20,146 nucleotides of DNA from Reticulomyxa filosa (GCA_000512085.1 ASPP01005011.1:1-20146), one strand, 5' to 3'. Shown: positions 1 to 10,459, numbered from the stretch's first letter. Numbers and translations are program-made. The notes: generated from the letters alone by a model not told the origin.

Positions 1-2
1 TT

Positions 3-140
3 ACTCTTTCTTCTAATAGGGAACATGGAGAACTTCAATATCAACAACAATTACAAAGAACTAATCCTGAAGAGTTTAAAAAATTATTAGAAAGAAATGG
101 TATTAAGTATGATCCTAATTACATTAGAGTGACTGGATAA
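3..140 (+). CDS. 3' end of an unidentified protein-coding gene (partial)
   Basis: The third frame is open from the window edge to a TAA at 138-140 and encodes 45 residues, ending in KLLERNGIKYDPNYIRVTG. The composition (charged, Gln-rich, with a YQQQLQ stretch) looks like real coding sequence and is richer in polar codons than the AT-rich flank that follows. The start and most of the gene lie outside the window. No family could be recognised from this tail. A T-rich stretch follows the stop, as expected for a 3' UTR. Confidence is moderate because only a short C-terminal piece is visible. Confidence 0.5.
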   Translation, partial: TLSSNREHGELQYQQQLQRTNPEEFKKLLERNGIKYDPNYIRVTG

Positions 141-396
141 AATACTATTTCTTTTTTTTAAGGATTGGTATCATGTTCAAAAAAAAAACTTTACTCCAAT
201 TATTCTCTTCAATTTTGTCATTTGGTAAAAGTCAGAATCTCTTTTATTTTCAATCCATTAATTATTTCAACATTGTGATCCGCCAATGGAATATTATAAA
301 TTTTTAAAATATCGGGTTAAAATATTTGCATTATATAGAAAAGATTCTACCAAAAAAAAGATGAAAGTTTTGTTTCTTTACTTTTCGTTTTTTTAT
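141..396. other. AT-rich intergenic / 3' flank
   Basis: This stretch has no supported gene. It contains homopolymers of A and T and separates the partial gene from the decayed segment beginning near 397. Confidence 0.5.
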
Positions 397-870
397 TTAC
401 AGTCGTGTTAAAACGACAGTCATTTTCACCTTTTTTGTTTGTTTTCTTGTCGAACGTGAACGACTATGTTTGAATCCAAAAACCACCCGAACTTGTTTGG
501 TACACCGTACTAGTAGTCCTTTGTTTTCAATCACAAATGTTCTCCATGGCAAAGTCCAAGGTTTCGAATCACCTTGTTTCAAGCAGTAATGATTAGAACA
601 GATTGAGCGCATAGCATTTGAAATATACGAACACGAGGACAGCATATTTGTGGATAACATACTCTTTCAAATATTTCTTGGTGCAACATAAGCGTTTTGG
701 ATCACATTTTACCACATCATTTCATACGCTCAAAGCAATTTTCGACAGCAAGTTGACAATTTTTGGATACGCACACGTAAACAACAGTTCCATCTTGCTC
801 CAGTGCGTTACTTTTTCTTTGTGCCAATTTTTTTTCATTACTGCAGCTTTATTCTATATCTTGACGAACA
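397..870 (-). pseudogene. Relic 'X', left copy: decayed segment of an unidentified gene or repeat
   Basis: Parts of this segment occur twice more in the window. About 620-730 matches 17625-17715 in the same orientation (shared ATATTTGTGGA, then CACATTTTAC). About 400-700 matches 19550-19845 in inverted orientation; read on the minus strand, shared stretches include ATGTGATCCAAAAC, ATTTGAAAG, TTTGGATTCAAA, ACGTTCAC and a terminal TTTTAACAC. The minus strand retains open stretches of 20-90 codons (for example 660-397), but these are separated by stops and frame changes, as in a dead gene. One minus-strand fragment reads GTVVYVCVSKN, faintly reminiscent of helicase motif Ia, but this is too weak to assign. 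The segment sits directly before a Hook-gene relic. Confidence 0.55.
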
Positions 871-1049
871 GTACATATGTTAAAACACATCAAGACCATT
901 CAAGTAAAAAAATTGTAAAGATATCTTGATTAAGACCCAATCACAGCTTAGACCCTTGCATGTGCAAGCCCCCCAATGCATAGCACCAGCTAATGTCTCT
1001 ATTATAGCAAACAATGCACCAAATGACATGTAGACATACCTATTGCAAC

Positions 1050-2140
1050 ATTGTGTTGTAGCTACAATATTCTAGTTGCAGCCCCCGTACAGCATAATCT
1101 GCATGTTTACGTCATACAACACTCACATTACTCCACTTGTGTCTCTAACAGTGCGGTTACTGTGCCTAGCTGATCCACAGATAAGAATCTCGGTGCTTGC
1201 TTTACATTAAGTTACGCTACCGATATTTCATTAATCTAAAGGTTTTAAAAAAAAACAATAAATTATTTATATACTAAACTAAAAAAGATTTTACAGTCGC
1301 ATGCTTCTGTTGCAACACTTTGATGAAACATTACAGATATTAGTTATCACCGCTTCCGCTACCACTTGTTTCGAATAAATTAATGAAATTTAATGTCTCT
1401 TTGTTGCCTTGTTTGTTGTCATTATTAATGCAATTTGAATCGATGCTTTTGCATATCATCCATTCATGTTTTCATTACACCGTCATTTCCAAGTCCAGCC
1501 AATAAAATGAGTTGCTCACACCAAACAAATTGCGTTCGTAACTTTGGTGTAAACATTTTTTTCTCTTATAGCTTTTCGCCAACAAACAAATTATTATACT
1601 ATTACGTAATGCACTGTCACATATTTATACATAAAAAGCTCTTTAAATGAATTTAAACTTATTGTACTTGATTTTCAAAAGTTCGTTATTACATTAATTT
1701 GTTTTTGTATTTCATCACATTGTTTGCTTTCCAATACTATGTATGACTGCTTTTTCAGTTTTTTCAACTAGTCTTCGAACTTATTTTGTGTCTACATACA
1801 TGCGTTTTTCAACGCTCAGTTCGTCCAACACTTTGTGTAAAGTATCACCACTGCACTCGCTGTTCTAGTTTGAAGTTTTCGATCTGTTTCTGTGCGTATT
1901 TGTGGCCAAGATGTCTTGAAATTTTAATCGATTCAATTGTAGATTGGCCATTTCCAATTCATTTGTAGTGTCTTGTTATGTCATATAACGATATCAGATT
2001 CGCCAAATTCTTCGTCATCTTCTCATTTTTGATTCGCGAGCCTATAATTGTCGTTTCATTTTTTTTATTTACTTGTAAGACGACTTGCTTTGTTTCAACA
2101 TCGCTGTTATCCCGACGCACTGTTTCTGTTGACAAAACAA
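1050..2140 (-). pseudogene. Decayed partial copy of the Hook gene (exons 3-5 plus 3' flank), copy A
   Basis: Aligning by eye with the intact-looking Hook gene gives ordered matches across its last three exons: 1306-1332 with 14600-14625 (end of the gene), 1420-1600 with 14850-15040 (shared AATAAAATG/CATAAAATG, TTGCTCAC, GCCAACAAACAA), 1786-1860 with 15360-15430 (CGTTTTTCAACG / CGTTTTTGAACG, CAGTTCGTCCAACACTT), and 1895-2140 with 15690-15955 (GTGGCCAAGATGTCTTG / GTGGCCAAGTCGTCTTG, CCATTTCCAATTC, AATTGTCGTTTCAT). The intron between the last two exons is still present, so this is a DNA-level duplicate and not a retrocopy. Stops and indels occur throughout, so it cannot encode Hook. Similarity also extends into the 3' flank shared with the second relic (1050-1115 with 18288-18355). 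It ends close to the 5' edge of exon 3. Confidence 0.8.
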
Positions 2141-2909
2141 TATCACGTTAATAAATATTATTAATAAGAATAAAACTGATTTAAAAAATATAACTTAAAG
2201 TGCTTTGATGGTAAAATCATCAAATATTGGAATAGCACACTGTCGGACAAGCCAATGAGAAGAGAACAAAACGACAAGAATAAAAAAAGAGTTTAGTCGT
2301 TGTGAAAACGTTCACTTTCCTTTTTTTTGTAAGTTGTTTAGTTAATTTTTTTAAATCATACCAAGTCAAAAATTCAAATTGAATTAATTTTGTATTGAAA
2401 ATATGCAATTTATTCAATTATCAAATAAAATTTAAAAAAAGCTAAAGCAAACCGTTTCAACAAAGATTGCCCAGCTTGGCTAATATTGTAAAATCAACTA
2501 CGTGCAATGTGCTCGTCTTCTAACATAAGCAATTTCTTGAAATTTATTTTGGTTTTGTATTGTTATAACTAAAACTAGTAGTAGACTGTTACTTTCAATT
2601 TATTTTCTTAAATTTCTCAATTTTGCTCTTTAAAGTTGGCAATCTGGTGACAGCAGCAACAAGTAACTAAACACTTCCAAAGTGTAAAAAAAGGCTGTTA
2701 GAAAGCAATTGAGTTTTTGCTTTTTTTATCTTCGACCACAGTAGTGACTGTGAAATGCTCTACGTTACGCAAACAGCAAACAAAATAAAAAACCTTGTTG
2801 AATCTAATATGTAAGATCACTTTCTACCAAACAAAGAAATATTTTCAATCAAACACTTACACGTCATGTTCGTTTCAAATGACTCGTTTACAAATGTGCT
2901 TATTTGAAA
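2141..2909. other. Intergenic, downstream of the MINDY gene
   Basis: About 770 bases of AT-rich sequence with no supported gene. Open frames here are short and of biased composition. The part next to 2909 should contain the MINDY 3' UTR (minus strand). No clear structure was seen. Confidence 0.4.
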
Positions 2910-5364
2910 TTATTGAATGAGACAAGGTCCGTCCTGTTTCGCAAGTTTTTGTCTTGCTTTGAGTTTCTGGCTTTGCTGAATTCTATCTAATTCCATCTGT
3001 TGTTGTTTTCTCATATCTTCCGTGACAACCAACTCGTCCACGGTCTGTCCGTCATTCTGCGCATGATATTTCAAGTTATCATACGAAGAAGATGGCTGCT
3101 GTTGGGAAGACGACGGGTGGTCAAATTTGCTCATGGCCTCCGCTTGTTGCAGTTTCAAACTGTTGAATTGTTCATCGGTCATTCCTAATTCGTTTCGTAA
3201 GCGCTCAGAGTCCGGAGCTGAATTTTTTTTTTTTGGGATGTGATTATGTATGTGTATATGTACTATACATATATATTGAATGTGATTATGTGATGCACAG
3301 TATTGTGTTTCACTACTAACCGACAACGTATACAACGTACACACAAGTACAAGCCAAATGTGCAATACACAAACGTAGCTGGCAATATCGGCATTCAGAT
3401 TGCGTGGCGGCTCCTCGGAAGTGTTTTCCTCATTTTCCAGTGCCTCAACGACAAGTTGGTCCATTTCATTCTCTTGGTCTTGATTGGCTGAGGTGTTTCG
3501 ATAAGTCCAAACATAACAAAAAAAAAAATCAATGATTTGCAAAGACATTTCAATACGTGTCAAATGTATGTTGTATATGTAACGTGAAGCGGCAGGTCGA
3601 GAGGGCTGAGCATTGTCAACGACATCTTGGGGTGGGTGTTCGGACTCGTCTGTCGTGTTCCCTCGTGTTCTCTCTTCATTCGTCAACTCTGTTTTTTTTT
3701 CTTCCAAATCTTCCATTGACCTTTCATCCACGTCTTCATCGTCATTTTTATCTTTATCTTTATCTTTATTTGCATTTGCGTTTTCATGTTCGCTTCTAAC
3801 TTGATCTACATGTTGCTCTTGTGCATTTGGTCGTGATTGTGATTGTGGTTGTGGTTGTGGTTGTGGTTGTAGTTGTGGTTGTGGTTGTGATTGTTCTTCC
3901 ACTGCCGAAGGTGGTGGATTCGACACTTGCGCAACAGACGTCGGGACTGCGTCTGGTTCAGTGGATGCCACGTCATTAGCGGACAATGCTACATCGGATG
4001 ATGGTTGAGTCGATGGAGTAGATGATGGATGACCAGTCAGTTGCGACTGTGATGGTTGTTGTGCTTGTCCTTGTCCTTGTTGTGGTTGTTGGGATACTTG
4101 TGGTTGTGGTTGTTGGGATACTTGTGGCTGCGGTTGTTGTGGCTTTAACATTGGCAGCAAACGAAAATCATTGCCGACAAAAACTTCGTCTCCATGCATT
4201 TGTGTAAGAGTTTGCCACGTGATTCGAGGATCAGCGTCGACGATGCCCTCGTCCGTCACAAGCGTGTACAAATAATCTCCTCTTTTGTAAAGTGTGCTAA
4301 AATGATTGTTGTGAAAAAACACAGCCAATTCCCCATTTTGCAACAGTTCGTGCAATCGAATCAATCCATATGCAGTTATTTGTTGTGGTGTCTATGCCAA
4401 TTCATTCATTTCCACACGTGTATATGTATATGTATTAGTTTTGCTTTTGTGTCGTTCCCCAAATCAAATAACAATGACAAGAACACAAAACTTCATTCAA
4501 GTACTGTCGAATGACATCCTTTTCCGCTTCCAACTTTTGTATTTCCTCATCGCTCAATTTTTTGTCATAGTCCTCGCTACTTACGTACTCCACCAACTCG
4601 TTGTACGACTTGTGTCCAATCAGTTTGAACAACTTTTCATTCTAAAAGGCGAGACACAAACACCAACACTGGCATTGTCTCGCAGTCTTGTTCGTGCATA
4701 GTCATGTCTCATTACAATCGATTTGCATACACAAATCAAAAATACAAATGTACAGTATATGTTTATGTAAAAACTTGCTTGTGGGTCGACAACCCAACCG
4801 TGGTATATTCGAATACTGTAATTGTCGAACATTGCAATTTGAGGAGTAAATTCAAACTCCGACGCGTCTTTGAACTTAATGTTTAAATCTATTTTTTTTT
4901 CACCGATCATTTTTTTTTTTACTAGTCTGAATGCAACCTCACACTTTTTTTTTTTTTTTTTTTAAAATCGATCAATAATTACCTAAACCTTTTTCCAATT
5001 GTGGAAACAATGCAACACAATCTTCAATGTTTTGAATCCCATTTGCTGTTTCTTGCTCTGAACTCGCATTTTCCAATGATCTTTTTTTATTGTTGTTATT
5101 ATTGTGGGTTGTTTTTTTGTGTGATATTTAATGTGGTCTTGTGTGCAGAATAGGAACAATACTTCAAAACAACAGACGCAATAACCGTGCAAACAATCGG
5201 TGCAAGTGCTCTTTTAGACCATTTGTCAGGTCACTAAATTTTATAATTGATAAGTTCGAATTTATTCGGATATCATTTCGCAACAACAACAAGTTACAAA
5301 TACCAATTAAGGGACACGGACCGCCAACATTTTGTAGAATGCGGTGTGTTCGTTTTCCCTTCAT
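2910..5364 (-). CDS. MINDY-family (FAM63-like) Lys48-ubiquitin deubiquitinase, seven exons
   Basis: Proposed exons on the minus strand are 5364-5186, 5080-4983, 4888-4779, 4641-4492, 4391-3584, 3487-3371 and 3217-2910. They total 1770 nt and join in phase to 589 aa. MINDY enzymes are cysteine proteases that trim Lys48-linked ubiquitin chains. The catalytic signature is intact: GGPCPL with Cys17, Gln11 six residues earlier as in MINDY-1, and NNHFST with His209. The family motifs FEFTP, YHGWVVDPQ, SYNELVE and LYTLVTDEG follow in order. After residue ~240 comes a long Gln/Pro- and Asp/Lys-rich tail, and the protein ends in CLIQ, a plausible CaaX prenylation box. The start lies just before the catalytic core, so the N-terminal extension of animal homologues is absent. 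Intron 3 (4778-4642) needs a GC donor. Introns 5 and 6 are stop-free and divisible by three, so their borders (and whether they are always removed) are less certain. Confidence 0.9.
3836..4140 (-). repeat. Hexanucleotide (Pro-Gln) low-complexity repeats in the MINDY tail
   Basis: The plus strand carries runs of GGTTGT-like hexamers at about 3836-3890 and 4060-4140. On the coding strand these encode PQPQPQ and SQQPQPQV repeats. A neighbouring TTTATC repeat near 3747-3770 encodes KDKDKD. Such tracts expand and contract by slippage and fall in the poorly conserved tail, outside the catalytic domain. Confidence 0.85.
4642..4778 (-). other. Predicted GC-AG intron of the MINDY gene
   Basis: Joining the family motif YHGWVVDPQ to NEKLFKLIGHKSYNELVE requires splicing after CCACAA at GCAAGT and before AATGAA, after TTTTAG. 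GCAAGT is the classical donor of the minor GC-AG class. The nearby GT (within AAGTTTTT) gives the wrong phase and an immediate stop. Confidence 0.7.
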
Positions 5365-5924
5365 TTTTTTTTAATAACCTTTTTTTTTCATTATAGTCCA
5401 TTTACAACAAAAAAAAAATTGCATATAGAGACATAACATTGAATACTATTGACTGTATAGTATATTCCATTTTCACTATGCTAATCTTTAAATTTCAAAA
5501 TACTAAACTCTTCTGTGCCCCTTTTTTGTTTGTGGTTTTCTAATCAATACTGGTACGTATGTAATTTTTCTATTGCCTTTTATGTAATTGTTCGTCTGTG
5601 AATAAAAAGTATTGATGTTTACTTGCAAAGTGAAGTGTTAATCCGAAATTGGCTCAAAAACGGTAAATAGTCTGTTTCTTGCAATCACAACAAAAAATGC
5701 CACAGTTCTAAAAGTGGTGCTGACATTAATTTTTCGCCATTATCAATTGATTCGTTATTTGATGTAAGTATTGATAGTTCCGCAATTTTCAAGACAACAA
5801 CTTGTCGTACTTTATTCATTTTTGACGCTTGCACACATTGTTAAGGAATTTTGAGTCGCTAGGTTCCGTGTTTCTCAATTTCGTCATTTCAAACTTTTTA
5901 AGCATTATTGATAGTGGCTATCAA
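5365..5924. promoter_or_regulatory. Shared upstream region of two divergent genes
   Basis: This 560-base AT-rich interval lies between the start of the minus-strand MINDY gene and the start of the plus-strand Asn-rich gene, so it must hold both promoters and both 5' leaders. No specific promoter element could be recognised with confidence. Confidence 0.45.
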
Positions 5925-8118
5925 ATGAGCGACTCTTGGAACAATACAAGTGGTACCATTTGGAGACCCAATCGACCGGATTTAGGCAGTGATCCTCATT
6001 CCTATTATCAGATGTATTTTTGTAACCACGCTCATACCCAACAATATGTATTTTTAACCTCAAAACGCCGTCAATTTGTGACACGCATATACACATACAC
6101 ACTACAAATGAAGAGATGAAATTGTATTTTGACAGGAACAAAAACAACCATCGAAAGAAGCGATCACAAAATGGGTACACTCCATATGAAGACAAGTTAG
6201 ATGAGGAAAGCGGCACAGAAAGTAGGAATCTGTTGCTTCGGCGAAACGATAAAAAGTACAACAGTAACGAGTTTGATTCGTTTGACGAGCAAATACAAAA
6301 AAAAAGCAAGAGTACATGAAACACGATAAACAGCTGCAAAATCAAATCCAAACATCGCTCGAGAACCAGCAGCGTAAACAGGAGCAATATCTGCACGAAA
6401 AAGATCAAATATTTGCGACCAATACAAACGGTCAAAAACATAAACAATCAAATGCTCCTTCCTCTTCAGTACCTTCTCGATCAACCAAGCGAGCATTTGT
6501 CAACCATACTTCCACAAGTTTGCAATCTGCATTTAGAAGGAGAGAGAAAAAAAAAAAAGGGGTTAAAAAGAAGAAAAAAAAAAGAAGTGTTTTTGATGAC
6601 ATAGCAAATTCAGAAGTGAGTGGCAACGCGTTTCCTCGTATTTTGAGACGACCGAATAAAGCAAGAAATAATGAAACAGCTGTTGGAACCTCGACGACGA
6701 CAAGTGGGAACGATGGGAGAAATACTGGCCCACACGCAAATGAAGAGTTGAGACGAGGCATCGGTACGACCACAGAGTTAGTAGGAGGGGCGTCCACAAC
6801 CCCGGCGATTTTGAAAGACTTTGAAACGAAGCTTTCGTTGCAAGAAAATAACAATAACAGCAATAGTAACAATAGCAATAACAACAACAATAATAACAAA
6901 GAATTAAGCAATACAAAGAACGAATCCAAGGAATTAAAAAAAGCCAAAGACAAAGATACGACTGGAAACGAGGAAAAAAACAATGATAAAGAATCGCCGG
7001 ATCGTGTCACGAAGTCGTGGGCTGACTTGGATGAAATGCCTTCTACAGATGATGAACAGCATCGCAATAACGACATTAACAAACAAGACAAGCATAATCA
7101 TTACCATAGCAATCAAAAAGGCGATGATTATTTCAACGACAACAATGACAATGACCATTACAATGGTAATGATAATGACAATGATGATGACTATTATCAT
7201 GATGAACGTGGAAATGACAGAGACAAACAATCTGAAGATCGAGAGTATGAAGAAGAGGTATGACGATTTGCACTTTGCAAATAAGATACTTTTTTTTTTT
7301 TTTTTTTTTTGATTGGCTGACTGACTGACTGAGTAAATGGATAGACGAATGGATGAGTGATGTTGTGTTGATTGCGCTCGTGGACAGAATGAAAAACCTC
7401 GATCGAAGCAAAACTTTTCCACGCAGGATGTACGGTCCACAGAGCAGCAACAAAAAAAAAAGGTCGTGGATTTCAGAGTCAGTACCGAAATGACGAGGCT
7501 TCTTCGACCTCACATGCACCAAAGCGCGATCAGTCGGAACGAGGGAAGCACAGGACACGAACAGCCGAGTACGGTGGAACGGCCACGAATCACGGCCGAA
7601 AAAATGTCGAGTATAACTCCTCCTCTTCTTTTCGCCAAAGATATGATGACGCTCAATATGATCAATATCATCAATATCATCAATATCACCAATATCACCA
7701 ATATGATGAACACAATCAATATGACGATTATGACGATGAACACAATGACAATAGTGGTGGTGGCAACGCCAAACATTCGCGTGCTCATTATGGACATTAT
7801 AACAAATCGAAAAAAGAATCTTCTTATTTTCATAATAATAATAACAACAATGAAGAGAATGCCACTTATCACACTTCGAACGAACGTGGACATCGTCGTG
7901 ATAACAAACAGAGCCATTCACACCGCTATCGTAATAACAATGAACACACGGGTCAGAGCCAACCGTCGGGGTATTTCACTCGCCACGCAAGGAGCAATAG
8001 TGCCACTGCCAACACAACTGGATTTTATACATCGACATTCAAAAATGAAATGTCTGCTCGTGGCAAACAGTCGAAACATTCCGCTCATACCCAACGTGGG
8101 CGGTTTGGATATCAATAA
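5925..8118 (+). CDS. Disordered, Asn-rich, charged protein of unknown function (possible RNA-associated)
   Basis: The start is at 5925 (MSDSWNNTSG). Exon 1 ends at 6013 and exon 2 begins at 6136, after the good acceptor TATTTTGACAG; the 122 nt intron joins in phase. Exon 2 runs to 7257, where GAG is followed by the donor GTATGA. The last exon starts at 7388, 7427 or 7477 and ends with TAA at 8116-8118, closing on RGRFGYQ. Frame is lost by one base at the A9 run 6297-6305. It is lost again at the A10 run 7452-7461 unless the 7476 acceptor is used. Each break is cured by one extra A. The predicted protein is about 620-650 aa, lacks a recognised fold, and has Lys-rich blocks, a poly-Asn stretch, KSWADLDEMPSTDDE, Asp/Asn/His-rich repeats, a (QYH)n tract and Arg/Gly/Gln-rich ends. 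This composition is common in RNA-granule proteins, but that role is inference. Confidence 0.7.
7660..7712 (+). repeat. 9-bp tandem repeat encoding Gln-Tyr-His
   Basis: Units of CAATATCAT or CAATATCAC are repeated about five times, flanked by degenerate CAATATGAT units. In the reading frame that ends at 8118 they encode QYH/QYD repeats. The regular unit is visible in all frames, which is why other frames also look open here. Confidence 0.85.
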
Positions 8119-9006
8119 TTCGCATCTTTCGATCTTGTTGTGCTGTTGACCCGCTCAACTTATCCCTCCTCTACACCCTTCAAAGTGACAATGTAAATGT
8201 AGTTGGTGCGTCTCTTTCCACAGGTACCATCATTTTGTGTCTTGAGAGCATTTTGGAGAGTTTTTCTTTTTGTTTTTTTTTTAATGTTTTGAAGAGAAAG
8301 AAAAACCTTCGTTGCATTTTCCTACCTTCTTGTCGCATTTAAAGTAGGAAAACTTGAACACTCTTTAGTTGACTTCCTTCCTCAAAAATTAGTCTTGCCA
8401 CAAAAAAGTGGAGTTTGTAAATATTATCAAATAAATAAATATTTTCACCATTTTTCACAAATGATGAGTGGCGGCAAATTGAAAACTCAAAATACGGTAC
8501 AGTCGATATGTAATAATCTACAAAAAATAAATGGTATGCTTGTGATGATACTTTGAAGATAAGCAGATTTTCTCCGTGAATACAAACATTTAATCTTAAT
8601 TAAAAAAAATACTATCTTTTTTAAACATGGCAATTGTGATGAAGTTTTTTACCTATCAAAGAAAATATCGTGATGAATTCATCACACTAATATTCTGAAC
8701 AATATTATTTAGAATGGGCTAATAATTATCAACACTCAAAGTAAAAATCACATTAAAACTTTTTCTCCAACATTTTATGCTTTCTCCAATTTTTCACATA
8801 TACTTTGCTATAAATCTTTGGAATATCTGAAAAGATTAAGATTACCAAATATAAACTCGAGACTTAAACGACAAAGCACAGCAAAGGAAAAAAACGCAGT
8901 GAACAAAAAAACGGGGAAAGTTTGAGAAACTTTTGTTGTTTGTTGACTAACTTTTCTTCTACTTATTACTTTTACTTTCTTGTGAATTAGTTTATTATTT
9001 TTAGCG
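8119..9006. other. Intergenic: 3' flank of the Asn-rich gene and leader of the next gene
   Basis: No gene is supported in these 890 bases. Overlapping AATAAA motifs at 8430-8439 are candidate polyadenylation signals for the upstream gene, about 310 nt past its stop. Just before 9007 the sequence is pyrimidine-rich and ends in TTATTTTTAG, an acceptor-like site four bases from the ATG. This suggests a 5' UTR intron or trans-splice acceptor, but there is no transcript evidence. Confidence 0.4.
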
Positions 9007-9647
9007 ATGTCCTTTTTACCACCAAAACCAGGCAGCAAATCAACCGAAGAAAAACCAAGCCCCTTCAAAGTGGCGTTGTCGTTGTTTTTGGTGTCCCTGG
9101 TCGCAGGAAAGGTGAAAGGTTCCTTAGAACATAAAGGACCACCACCAAAACCAACTCCACCTGATTTTGTTGAAACATTGTTGACCGTTGCTTTGGCCAA
9201 AGGTGATTAAAAAAAAAAATTTTTTTTGAGGATAAGCATTGTTTTTTATTTATTTATTAAAATATAGCGACATTGGAACGAGCTCATGAGAGCTTTTTGC
9301 GAGAAAATCTGGCATCCTTAGTTGCTGCCCCAGCAGCGGCCGCTTTGCTTGTTGCTGCTACCGCAGCGTTGGTGAAGGCCCAAAAGGAAGGTGATGTCCC
9401 TGAAGACACGATTCCAAAGGTTGTTATTTCTTTATTGGTGGCTTCCTTGGTGTTTAAGGAATTGAAAGATATTAAAGACGCCACTGCTCCACCGACGCCA
9501 AAAGTCGACCTGAAATTGGCCATCGCTGTCGCTGCTGCTTTGCACGTTACCGATGAGTTTGTCCATTTAGTGCCTCAACTCATTGAAGCAGCAATTAAAA
9601 CTTACTTTTTAACACGAGCTTTGGAACTTGTTTTGCCAAAGAAGTAA
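9007..9647 (+). CDS. Small hydrophobic Ala-rich protein with an internal duplication, two exons
   Basis: Exon 1 is 9007-9202 and exon 2 is 9268-9647. The 65 nt intron (AAAG|GTGATT to ATATAG|CGACA) joins in phase, giving 576 nt and a 191-residue protein; the intron-free reading would stop at 9210 after 67 residues. The sequence has a Pro/Lys-rich N-terminus (LPPKPGSK), hydrophobic segments near residues 22-33, 80-101, 117-128 and 149-157, and Pro-rich linkers. Residues 20-76 and 115-167 resemble each other: a KVxxSLxxxSLV helix, a PP-TP linker, then a second helix. I do not recognise the family. The segments could be membrane-embedded or packed amphipathic helices. The open second exon, strong Leu-TTG and Ala codon bias, and exact intron phase make this a convincing real gene, possibly well expressed. 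Confidence 0.8.
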
Positions 9648-10459
9648 CTTTCTAGGTTTTTTTTTCCTATAATTATTCTAATTGAACTTGGATAACTCAG
9701 TTTTACCTCATTTACGAGGAGAAAAAACGAAAAAAAGGGGAACCACGTATGTCACGCCATTGTTTTTGCCTGACATGTGCACAACATTTTTAAATATGTG
9801 ACTCATTGAACCACTTTTTAAAAAAAGGTCTATCAGTTGTGTTTTCCGCTTTCAGATGTGATTTTCTTGCACAGTTATTTTGTGTGCACGAATAAATAAA
9901 AAGTAATATGCCCAGAAAAAAAAAAGCTAACTAAATTTTATTGCTAGTTGTGCTGTAGATGGATAGCTTTTCTGTCACATTTTTATGTGTATAATTTTGA
10001 AAAAATGTGTTGGGTGTAAGACTTTAGGAATTATGCTATCCATTATTTATATCCCGAAAACTGAAAGACCTCTCTACACCACAATATGCATCTGAGCGAC
10101 GCAGGTCGGTCGGATGTGGTAATTATAAGTATGCGACTAAAATGTTTTTGTTGATGCATGAAAAATATTTCCGTTAGTTACAAGTAATGTTCATTTTTTA
10201 GAATTAACAAGATCAAGCAAAATTTCTCAGAAACACGTTTTAACTTGCATCCTTTTTTTGTTTCCAAAGTTACGTTTGGGTTCGCTGAGTTTGGCAAGTG
10301 ACCCGAAATTTTTGGCTTGAAATAGCCGTAAATAATAGATTTAGGTAAATATATTTACAATTTCACGAGGAAAACAAAACAAAAAAGATCATTAGAAAAG
10401 CGTCGTGTTACACAAATCCCTTTCTTTTACGAAAAGAAGAGTAATTGGTTATCAAAGCA
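9648..10459. other. Intergenic with candidate polyadenylation signals
   Basis: No gene is supported here. AATAAATAAA at 9891-9900 is a likely poly(A) signal for the small Ala-rich gene, about 245 nt past its stop. The remainder contains the promoter and leader of the ASC-1 gene. A less AT-rich patch around 10070-10120 has no assignable feature. Confidence 0.45.

Noticed and set aside
555-580. tRNA B-box-like sequence (GTTTCGAATCACC)
   Set aside because: No A box, acceptor stem or anticodon arm at the proper distance; it lies within relic X.
397-930. Assignment of relic X to a DEAD/Ski2-like helicase
   Set aside because: Only one short motif-Ia-like string (GTVVYVCVSKN) is seen and no other helicase motif follows in any frame.
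2220-2417. 65-codon minus-strand open frame downstream of MINDY
   Set aside because: Low-complexity Lys/Leu/Thr composition, no family motif, no intron or context support.
6432-7091. 219-codon minus-strand open frame opposite the Asn-rich gene
   Set aside because: Mirror of AAT/AAC and AAA repeats giving poly-Leu and poly-Phe; no independent support.
7640-7712. Short regular repeats that might suggest a CRISPR array
   Set aside because: The 9-bp units have no spacers and encode QYH in frame; the genome is eukaryotic.
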